From assembly GCA_002426275.1 (NCBI GenBank), contig DIPB01000130.1:2084-7497 (forward strand): a stretch of DNA of 5,414 nucleotides, read 5' to 3'. How positions within the stretch are numbered: the stretch's first letter is position 1; the number at the start of each line of letters is the position of its first letter. The notes under the pieces were generated by a model. That model did not search any database. It was not told the origin of the DNA and worked only from the letters and a program-made list of their open reading frames with translations. The stretch comes from Firmicutes bacterium UBA5499 (lineage in GTDB: Bacteria; Bacillota; DTU084). Shown here in pieces: positions 1 to 4,472 of this stretch. Both the position numbers and the translations under genes were made by a program.

Positions 1-983
1 AAGTAGCTTCTTCCACACCTGTGAAAAAAAGCGGCGGCTCTGTTCGCCAGTACGATATCGTCACCCCATATCTCAAAACGCTCAAAGAAAAAATCAAGTT
101 GGCAAGACCATTGAAGGTTGTGGTGGATTGCGGCAACGGCACCACTTCCCTCTTTGCGGAGGAATTATTTTCATCCTTAGGCTGCCAGGTGATTCCCCTA
201 TATTGCGAATCTGATCCTTCTTTCCCCAATCATCATCCAGACCCTGTGGTGCCTGAAAATTTAAAGGACCTCATCTTAGAGGTTAAAAAGCAAAAGGCGG
301 ATTTAGGCCTTTCCTTCGACGGCGATGGCGACAGGCTTGGCGCTGTGGATGAGACGGGGCAGATCATCTGGGGCGACCAGATGATGATCCTCTTTTGGCG
401 GGAGATTTTGCCCAAACATCCCGGAGCTGAGGCCATTGTGGAGGTAAAATGCTCCCAGGCCCTGCCCGAGGAGATTGAACGCTTAGGCGGCAAGCCTTTT
501 TTCTACCGCACAGGCCACTCGCTGATCAAGGCTAAAATGCGGGAAATTGGAGCCATCTTCACAGGCGAGATGAGCGGGCACATGTTTTTCGCCGACGAGT
601 ATTACGGCTACGATGATGCCCTTTACGCTGCCGGAAGGCTTCTGCGCCTCATCTCTCAGCAAGACAAAACCCTCAGCCAATTGCTTGCCGATGTGCCCAA
701 ATACCACGCCACACCCGAGCTCCGCGTAGACTGTGCAGACAAAGATAAATTCCGCGTTGTGTCAGGAATCACAAAAAGCTTTGCCAAGAAATATCCCGTG
801 ATCGACGTAGACGGGGCGCGGGTTTTATTTCCAGACGGCTGGGGTCTGGTGCGGGCTTCCAACACCAGCCCCAAGCTTGTGGTGCGCTGCGAATCTGGGA
901 CTCCGGAGGGATTGAGCAGGATTAAAAATGAGCTGAGCGCGGCCCTCTCCCAATATCCTGCAATTGGCACAATACAGCTTTGA
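1..983 (+). CDS. manB: Phosphomannomutase/phosphoglucomutase, 5'-truncated by the window edge
   Basis: Alpha-D-phosphohexomutase that interconverts mannose-6-P and mannose-1-P (and usually glucose-6-P and glucose-1-P) in the cytoplasm, feeding nucleotide-sugar synthesis. The frame is open to the left edge (first whole codon at 3), so the GTG at 21 is internal, not the start. About 326 residues are visible of a family length near 450. The missing N-terminus would hold the catalytic phosphoserine loop. Seen here: the metal-binding loop DGDGDR at 318-335, the sugar-recognition loop GEMSGH at 564-581, and the C-terminal phosphate-binding loop RASNTSP at 852-872. All three are intact and in the family order. 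The GEMSGH loop fits the PMM/PGM branch rather than phosphoglucosamine mutase. Preference between mannose and glucose cannot be read from sequence. It ends in TGA just before an intrinsic terminator and converges with the glycosyltransferase pair at the right of the window, which may use sugars derived from its product (inference). Confidence 0.95.
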   Translation, partial: VASSTPVKKSGGSVRQYDIVTPYLKTLKEKIKLARPLKVVVDCGNGTTSLFAEELFSSLGCQVIPLYCESDPSFPNHHPDPVVPENLKDLILEVKKQKADLGLSFDGDGDRLGAVDETGQIIWGDQMMILFWREILPKHPGAEAIVEVKCSQALPEEIERLGGKPFFYRTGHSLIKAKMREIGAIFTGEMSGHMFFADEYYGYDDALYAAGRLLRLISQQDKTLSQLLADVPKYHATPELRVDCADKDKFRVVSGITKSFAKKYPVIDVDGARVLFPDGWGLVRASNTSPKLVVRCESGTPEGLSRIKNELSAALSQYPAIGTIQL

Positions 984-989
984 CATTGC

Positions 990-1022
990 GAGGCTGTCCC
1001 AACGTGTGGGACAGTCTCTTTT
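990..1022 (+). terminator. Intrinsic terminator of the phosphomannomutase gene
   Basis: Stem 990-1001 pairs with 1007-1018 (12 bp, one G-U pair, core GCUGUCCCA/UGGGACAGU) around a 5-nt loop and is followed by UUUU at 1019-1022. It starts 7 nt after the TGA stop codon, so the mutase is the last gene of its transcript. Confidence 0.88.
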
Positions 1023-1050
1023 GTCGAGAGGAGCGCGAGAACAATATAAT
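1021..1050 (+). promoter_or_regulatory. Promoter-like sequence overlapping the lost acetyltransferase start
   Basis: TTGTCG (1021-1026), an 18-bp spacer and a perfect TATAAT (1045-1050). The -10 box falls where the start codon of the decayed acetyltransferase should be (ATA TAA TTC, 1044-1052). It may therefore be a by-product of mutation rather than the gene's own promoter. A relic Shine-Dalgarno-like AGAGGAG lies at 1027-1033, at the right distance from 1044. Confidence 0.3.
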
Positions 1051-1648
1051 TCATAACGGTCAACCAAGACAATATTGAGCAGGGACATATATGTTGAGCC
1101 ATCTCGGAAAAAAAGGGAGAAACATGCGTCTCTAAAAAGGCGTGGCTGAAAGAACGCTTTAAAGATGACTTGGTATTCAGAAAGTTAGATGTTCGAGGAA
1201 AAGTATTTATCGAGTATCTCCCTGCCGAAAGCGCATGGTGCCCTATCATTGCGGATGGATATATGTACATCAACTGCTTTTTTAGGTATCAGGCCAATTC
1301 AAAGGGCAAGGCTATGCCAATAAACTCTTGGCGCAATGCATCGCGGACGCAACGGCAAAAGGAAAATGCGGCTTGACCACCTTTTCCTCAGCAAAAAAAA
1401 TGTCGTTTTTATCCGACCCAAAGTATTTGAAATACAAAGGGTTCCAAGTGGCGGATACGACAATCCCATATTTTTTTGTGCTTTTATATCTGCCCTTTGA
1501 GAAGAAGCCTATTCCTAAATTCAGAGCTTGCGCCGAGCAGGGCAAAATCAGCGAAAAGGGCATGGTGCTCTATTACTCCAATCAATGTCCGCATCTTTTT
1601 GCGGAGATAGCAGAGCGGCATGGCAAGACGGTTACACTCTTTGAATAA
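1044..1648 (+). pseudogene. GNAT N-acetyltransferase with YoaP-type C-terminus, broken
   Basis: Reassembled from two frames, the product reads like the GNAT acetyltransferases that carry a C-terminal YoaP-like domain (from memory, about 250 residues, common in Clostridia and Bacilli). Frame 1 runs from 1050 with FITVNQDNIEQGHIC, a stop UGA at 1095-1097 where the family has a second Cys (HICCAI), then KKAWLKERF, KLDVRGKVFIEYLPAE and ADGYMYINCF to about 1280. A net +2 shift at 1277-1285 (TTTTTTAGG where TTTTGG is expected) moves the match to a second frame: VSGQFKGQGYANKLL (the acetyl-CoA-binding segment), KGKCGL, KKMSFLSDPKYLKYKGF, PYF, YLPFEKK, LYYSNQCPH, then a short tail ending in TAA at 1646-1648. 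The start codon seems lost (ATA at 1044), a few residues are missing after NQCPH, and nearly all of the YoaP domain is gone. With at least four independent lesions it is not functional as one protein. The 106-residue piece from 1328 is the longest open remnant. Confidence 0.85.
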
Positions 1649-1956
1649 GCATCACTGTTCCATAAGCACAGTAAACGTAACGTAGCCCAATACTAATCCC
1701 TCAAAAGCATGCTTGACCCAGTCCTTCTTTTGAAAGCCGAGATCAAATGCAGATATCGAATTGCAATAGCAATGATAATGATGGCAACGCTTTGGGGGAT
1801 AAAAGCTTCTCCGATGACCGATTGGTCGGTTCTAATCACCATATATTCGATCATGCGAAAGAAAAAGCAAAGTAGATATATTCCCAATACCGCGGAGGCC
1901 GGACTTTTGTTTTTCGTGTGTTCTACGCAACTCACCCCCTGTCTATCATCGTGCAT
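1641..1956 (-). pseudogene. CPBP-type intramembrane protease, N-terminal remnant
   Basis: Minus-strand decay product resembling the N-terminal part of CPBP-family membrane proteins (CAAX-protease-like; recognition from memory). Frame 1 (1956 down to about 1745) gives a short polar N-terminus, then AVLGIYLLCFFFRMIEYM, IRTDQSVIGEAF and a hydrophobic IIIIAIAIRYLHL helix. The match then jumps to a second frame (1744 to about 1668: DLGFQKKDWVKHAFEGLVLG, then YVTFT) and again to a third (about 1667-1641: AYGTVMLIQ, where the family usually has AYGTE). About nine bases seem to be lost at the first jump. The catalytic Glu and His motifs of CPBP proteins lie further downstream and are absent, because the sequence runs into the acetyltransferase remnant. 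The start is uncertain: ATG at 1956 has no good ribosome site, while a GGGGGTG motif sits ahead of a GTA codon that may once have been GTG. It lies 24 nt downstream of the small gene ending at 1981, in the same orientation. Confidence 0.7.
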
Positions 1957-1980
1957 AGCCTACCAGATCAGAGTTTTGGT

Positions 1981-2187
1981 CTAATCAGTTTTCTTAAAAA
2001 TCACTGTCTTTTCTTTAAGAGAGATTTTTCCGACCTGATACCCATAGTTGGTTAATTCCTTTTTATAGTTCAAAAAGGAATGGTCTATCTCAACCCCGGC
2101 AATATCGTGTATTTCATCGAAAGTTAGTTTCAGTTGTGCCCCACCGTTCCTTTGAATAAATTCCCATAGCAAGTTATATTTACTCAT
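1981..2187 (-). CDS. Small conserved-looking protein of unknown function
   Basis: An intact 68-residue soluble protein starting MSKYNLLWEFIQ and ending VIFKKTD. It has no signal peptide, membrane segment or Cys. The pattern (SKY-x-x-LWE start, LTFDEI-x-x-IAG in the middle, a basic/aromatic stretch NYKKEL, then VGKISLKEKTVIF strands) looks like small clostridial hypothetical proteins and loosely like the DUF7662 layout. This is recognition from memory and not a confident family call. The ATG at 2187 was chosen over an in-frame GTG at 2196 because the residues from MSKY on fit the family-like start and a weak GAGTG lies 6 nt upstream. It is preceded by an extended -10 promoter and followed after 24 nt by the CPBP remnant. 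It is the only intact gene in the decayed block on this side. Its function is unknown. Confidence 0.75.
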   Translation of the reverse strand: MSKYNLLWEFIQRNGGAQLKLTFDEIHDIAGVEIDHSFLNYKKELTNYGYQVGKISLKEKTVIFKKTD

Positions 2188-2271
2188 AACATTCACTCAT
2201 TTCATAAAAATATCGCTGTATATCTCAGTTGCTTCATGTTCGCCCTTTATCTCTTCAAACTACTTATTTAA

Positions 2272-2280
2272 ATCATATCA
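2272..2280 (-). promoter_or_regulatory. Extended -10 promoter element for the small gene
   Basis: Minus strand reads TGATATGAT: a TGN extension followed by TATGAT (hexamer at 2277-2272). There is no convincing -35 at 17 bp, as is usual for extended -10 promoters. It would start transcription near 2265 and leave a leader of about 75-80 nt before the ATG at 2187. Confidence 0.4.
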
Positions 2281-2354
2281 CAAAATATAAATCGTTTCCA
2301 CGTAATTATTGCTCCCCTTGACTCGACAGATAAGACAGCGTAAACGAGCACACG

Positions 2355-2412
2355 AAAAAAACAAAGCCGTCAGTTCGACGACCCTGATCGTGGTCTTCTG
2401 AATGAAGGCTTT
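2355..2412 (-). terminator. Possible terminator of the FMN-binding gene
   Basis: On the minus strand AAAGCC (2412-2407) pairs with GGCTTT (2368-2363), with shorter CAG/CTG and GACC/GGTC pairings inside. It is followed after one G by seven T (2361-2355). The U-tract is strong but the stem is long and interrupted. It lies about 80 nt past the stop codon at 2490. Confidence 0.35.
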
Positions 2413-2489
2413 ATGGGCTTTCAAGCGCTTTGTTTCCTTTAATAAATCTTGGGAGTACAACGTGATAATGGGCAAGCTTCCGTATGCGC

Positions 2490-2894
2490 TTACTTCGCGC
2501 GTTCTCCTAGCAACGCATTGCACACGGCCTGCTGGATAACCCTGCTTGAAGACGTCGCCCCGGATATTGTATCCACATCTATGCGTTGCTCTTCCAGCAT
2601 TCTGGAGGGCATTACATTTGCCGCTTCTCCTCGGTCATTATAGTGTTCCAACAATTCAAGCTCCTGCATTTTGCCTTCTTTCATCAGGACACGAACCCGA
2701 ACACGGATAAAATCAACATCGCAGTCGCCAAAATATTCCCCGTCCGGGATTGCTGATAAATCTATATTCTGGACATGGATAGCAGCTATCCCCTGCCTAT
2801 AATTTCTAAGTCCTACTAAATATCTGCCGCCATACGCAATCCCAATCACCAGTAAGACAACAACTGCCCATAAAATCATTTTGTCCCTTTGCAT
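2490..2894 (-). CDS. Membrane-anchored FMN-binding domain protein
   Basis: A 134-residue protein with an N-terminal membrane helix (about residues 6-29, MILWAVVVLLVIGIAYGG) and an extracytoplasmic FMN-binding domain of the type found in RnfG, NqrC and NosR. The family landmarks are DLSAIPDGEYFGD (45-57), a strand pair VRVRVLMKEGKM (65-76), HYNDRGEA (84-91) and the flavinylation site DTISGATSS (108-116). That site matches the Dxx(S/T)GAT motif on which ApbE-type flavin transferases attach FMN to the Thr (T114, codon at 2555-2553). The protein should therefore carry covalent FMN outside the membrane and act in electron transfer. The start is ATG 2894, because GGAGGAG sits exactly 6 nt upstream; a GTG at 2909 would place the ribosome site inside the gene. 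It is transcribed alone from its own promoter. No ApbE, Rnf or reductase partner gene is in view, so its electron donor and acceptor are unknown. Confidence 0.92.
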   Translation of the reverse strand: MQRDKMILWAVVVLLVIGIAYGGRYLVGLRNYRQGIAAIHVQNIDLSAIPDGEYFGDCDVDFIRVRVRVLMKEGKMQELELLEHYNDRGEAANVMPSRMLEEQRIDVDTISGATSSSRVIQQAVCNALLGERAK

Positions 2895-2900
2895 GCTGAA

Positions 2901-2907
2901 CTCCTCC
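2901..2907 (-). promoter_or_regulatory. Ribosome binding site that fixes the FMN-binding gene start
   Basis: The minus strand reads GGAGGAG, 6 nt ahead of ATG 2894. This near-ideal Shine-Dalgarno sequence rules out the longer GTG start at 2909. Confidence 0.85.
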
Positions 2908-2949
2908 ACTGCTTAATATCTGTACCTAAACAATTCTATGCCATGTTTG

Positions 2950-3005
2950 CCTTAGACAATGCTATCGTTAAATAGATTATACCTCCAAAACTAACCTCAG
3001 ACAAT
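2950..3005. repeat. Imperfect 11-bp direct repeat flanking the promoter
   Basis: CCTTAGACAAT (2950-2960) and CCTCAGACAAT (2995-3005) match at 10 of 11 positions, with starts 45 bp apart. One copy covers the -35 box of the FMN-binding gene promoter. The other falls about 10-20 bp after the expected transcription start. This placement would suit an operator pair, but chance is possible. Confidence 0.4.
2976..3004 (-). promoter_or_regulatory. Sigma-A-type promoter of the FMN-binding gene
   Basis: Minus strand: TTGTCT (3004-2999), a spacer of exactly 17 bp, and a perfect TATAAT (2981-2976). Transcription would begin near 2969, giving a leader of about 75 nt before ATG 2894. Confidence 0.8.
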
Positions 3006-3069
3006 AAAGCCTTTCCTCACCACAAATCTCCTTATAGGATTTGCTGTTGACAACCCTGCATAAATATAG

Positions 3070-3104
3070 AAAAAAGAAAGACCACCGACAAAAGTCGACG
3101 ATCT
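3070..3104 (-). terminator. Orphan intrinsic terminator
   Basis: As minus-strand RNA, AGAUCGUCGAC (3104-3094) pairs along its full length with GUCGGUGGUCU (3089-3079), using three G-U wobbles, around a UUUU loop. A tail of UUCUUUUUU-like sequence follows (3078-3070). Structure and tail are convincing, but the nearest minus-strand gene ends some 350 nt upstream and has its own hairpins. Confidence 0.6.
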
Positions 3105-3330
3105 CCGCAATGGTCCGAATGGAATTATCGGACTTGGAAAAAGCTTATAATATCACTGGTGTCAGTAGTAGTGTTTATCCACTAATCAATCAAAAAGGCC
3201 TTTAATCTATAAGTAATCATACGATTTCCCAAATTCCCCGAGGGCTCGTCTCAGCAGCTTTCATTCGCCTGATTTTCTTAACTATGTTGCAGCCCATCTA
3301 ATATCATATTGGAAACCATTCTGATAGATG

Positions 3331-3360
3331 TATACAGAAATAATCGCACCTATACAGAAA
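3331..3360. repeat. Perfect 10-bp direct repeat with 20-bp period
   Basis: TATACAGAAA occurs at 3331-3340 and again at 3351-3360, two helical turns apart. It lies directly next to the hairpin at 3360-3388. No function can be assigned. Confidence 0.45.
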
Positions 3361-3388
3361 GAAGTCGATTTTTTGAAAATCGACTTCT
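3355..3388 (-). terminator. Main terminator of the glycosyltransferase pair
   Basis: A perfect inverted repeat (3361-3372 with 3376-3387, extendable by 3360/3388) gives a 12-13 bp stem with a 3-nt loop. On the minus strand it is followed by UUUCUG, but on the plus strand by UCCCG. It therefore suits minus-strand transcripts arriving from the gene that ends at 3456. Confidence 0.65.
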
Positions 3389-3406
3389 CTCCCGTACTTT
3401 TCTCTG

Positions 3407-3428
3407 AAAGGGCAGGAAAACCCCGCCC
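3407..3428 (-). terminator. Short GC-rich hairpin after the helical-barrel gene
   Basis: Minus-strand RNA GGGCGGG (3428-3422) pairs with CCUGCCC (3416-3410) with one G-U, around a GUUUU loop, followed only by UUU. It is about 28 nt past the stop codon. It may be a first, weak terminator or a 3'-end stabiliser ahead of the stronger hairpin at 3360-3388. Confidence 0.45.
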
Positions 3429-3455
3429 CCGGTTTGAAAACTTCTGCTCTCTTCG

Positions 3456-4472
3456 TTAACTTGCTTCTGCCAGCTGACCTGCTTTCTCTATGGCCAGCTC
3501 AGTGAGCAGATATGCCAATAGGGACTCAGCCCCTTGGTTGGGGTTCACGCCGGACGGTGTCAGGCCGTTATAGACGCCTTCGCTTTCAGGATCCAGCAAG
3601 GAGACGCCTAAGCTGTTGTCTCCTTCAAACCAGCGGCGGCAGCGCCGGGCTTGTTCCAAATGCTCTTCTTTCCCTGTGGCTTTCCAAGCTACAAGCTGAG
3701 CCTGGGCCATGTGATAGGCGTCTATGGGCTGCTGATCGAATTCCGGGTTTTCCCTTCCCCGCTTCCACCAACCGCGATTGCCCACAAGCTGCAGGTAGTC
3801 GCCGGCAAGCAGCTTATCGCTGAGATGGGAGAGGCTCTCCAAGCCTACTTGCAGATATGCTTTTTCTCCCGTGGCAATCCAAGCCCAAAGCAGAGACTCA
3901 GGAAGAATCCCATTGCAATAAGTTATCTCATCCTCAAACCAATGCCAGCCTGGGGCGCTATTGGCTTTATATAACGCCACAAGCCCATCTGCCAACTGGC
4001 GGACCTGCGGCAACAGAAGACGGCTGGCAGCCAGGCCTGCCAGGGCAAAAGCGCGGGCGCGTGGCGCGGAAAGCTTTGAGATCTGGCCCGCCGCTTTGCT
4101 CAAGAGCGTTCTCGAGACAGCGGCCAAATTTTTCTCCTTGCAGCCGGCTGCAATCGGAGCTAGCGCCTGCACCGCCCTGCCGAAAGAATCCTCAGAGCCG
4201 CACTCTTCAAGAAAAATCCGATTGTAACCCGCAAAATTCCGCCAGCGGCCATCAGGCCGCTGCGCATATGCCAGAAAGCTCAAATAGATCTCGGAGAGTT
4301 TGAGGTATTTCCAGTCTCCGCTCCGCTCATACAGTTGGACGCTCACTGTCAGCGCTCTGGCGTTATCGTCTAGGGTATAGCCGGTCTCCAAGTCCGGCAG
4401 ACTATAAATTCCATGTTGGATCATGCCTGTGCTGTCCGTGAGCCGCAGTAAATGTCTAATCTTCGGCTGCAA
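3456..4472 (-). CDS. Glycosyltransferase-associated helical-barrel protein (GYTLDDNARA family)
   Basis: A 338-residue cytoplasmic protein with no signal peptide or membrane helix, made of repeated amphipathic helices like the (alpha/alpha) toroids of glycoside hydrolases and epimerases. Conserved-looking blocks are LTDSTGMIQHG (11-21), GYTLDDNARA (31-40), WFEDEITYCNGILPES (178-193), GRENPEFDQQPIDAYH (239-254) and GLTPSGVNPNQGAES (303-317). The acidic residues D35/D36, E180-E182 and D246/D251 are candidates for a sugar site. From memory, this type of protein is found beside or fused to GT4 glycosyltransferases and is often annotated simply as glycosyltransferase or hypothetical. Its reaction is not established to my knowledge. 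It begins at TTG 4472, overlapping the glycosyltransferase stop by 17 nt. A GGGGGTG ribosome site lies 7 nt upstream, and no upstream alternative gives a better fit. The overlap implies translational coupling and a joint role, perhaps processing or sensing the transferase product (inference). Confidence 0.85.
   Translation of the reverse strand: MQPKIRHLLRLTDSTGMIQHGIYSLPDLETGYTLDDNARALTVSVQLYERSGDWKYLKLSEIYLSFLAYAQRPDGRWRNFAGYNRIFLEECGSEDSFGRAVQALAPIAAGCKEKNLAAVSRTLLSKAAGQISKLSAPRARAFALAGLAASRLLLPQVRQLADGLVALYKANSAPGWHWFEDEITYCNGILPESLLWAWIATGEKAYLQVGLESLSHLSDKLLAGDYLQLVGNRGWWKRGRENPEFDQQPIDAYHMAQAQLVAWKATGKEEHLEQARRCRRWFEGDNSLGVSLLDPESEGVYNGLTPSGVNPNQGAESLLAYLLTELAIEKAGQLAEAS

Larger units (their letters stand above)
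2188..2489. other. Non-coding gap between two minus-strand genes
   Basis: About 300 bases between the FMN-binding gene and the small gene. It holds a possible terminator of the former and the extended -10 of the latter. A minus-strand open frame runs through 2278-2523, but it overlaps the 3' end of the FMN-binding gene, lacks a ribosome site and resembles nothing I know, so it is not called. Confidence 0.6.
3005..3455. other. Non-coding stretch with minus-strand terminators
   Basis: About 450 bases upstream of the FMN-binding promoter and downstream of the glycan gene pair, with no gene I can support. It contains three minus-strand hairpins and one direct repeat, listed separately. Short open frames (plus 3047-3205; minus 3297-3217) lack ribosome sites and are not recognisable. 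A perfect TTGACA at 3047-3052 has no matching -10 box. Confidence 0.55.

Noticed and set aside
1095..1097. UGA at a conserved Cys position (HIC-UGA-AI) as a possible selenocysteine codon
   Set aside because: Sec for Cys would be attractive, but the same gene has a lost start, a frameshift and a missing C-terminus, and I see no clear bacterial SECIS hairpin just after the UGA. A nonsense mutation (TGC to TGA) explains it better.
1709..1984. 91-residue plus-strand frame with a hydrophobic segment
   Set aside because: It is the antisense shadow of the CPBP remnant; the family-like residues are on the minus strand.
2278..2523. 81-residue minus-strand frame after the FMN-binding gene
   Set aside because: It overlaps the 3' end of a well-supported gene in another frame, has no ribosome site and no recognisable motif, and crosses the likely terminator.
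3047..3052. Perfect TTGACA as a plus-strand promoter
   Set aside because: No -10-like hexamer at 15-19 bp downstream; the sequence there is a poly-A run.
3047..3205. Short plus-strand frame (about 52 residues, TTG start, containing MELSDLEKAYNITG)
   Set aside because: Only a weak AGGA precedes it, it runs through the minus-strand terminator at 3070-3104, and I do not recognise the product. Probably chance.
3217..3297. Short minus-strand frame of 26 residues ending SPRGIWEIV
   Set aside because: No ribosome site and no recognisable family. It could be the tail of a lost gene, but the evidence is too thin.
3512..4303. Several long plus-strand frames opposite the helical-barrel gene
   Set aside because: They are complements of a well-conserved minus-strand coding region, rich in Arg, Pro and Ser as expected of shadow frames, and lack ribosome sites.
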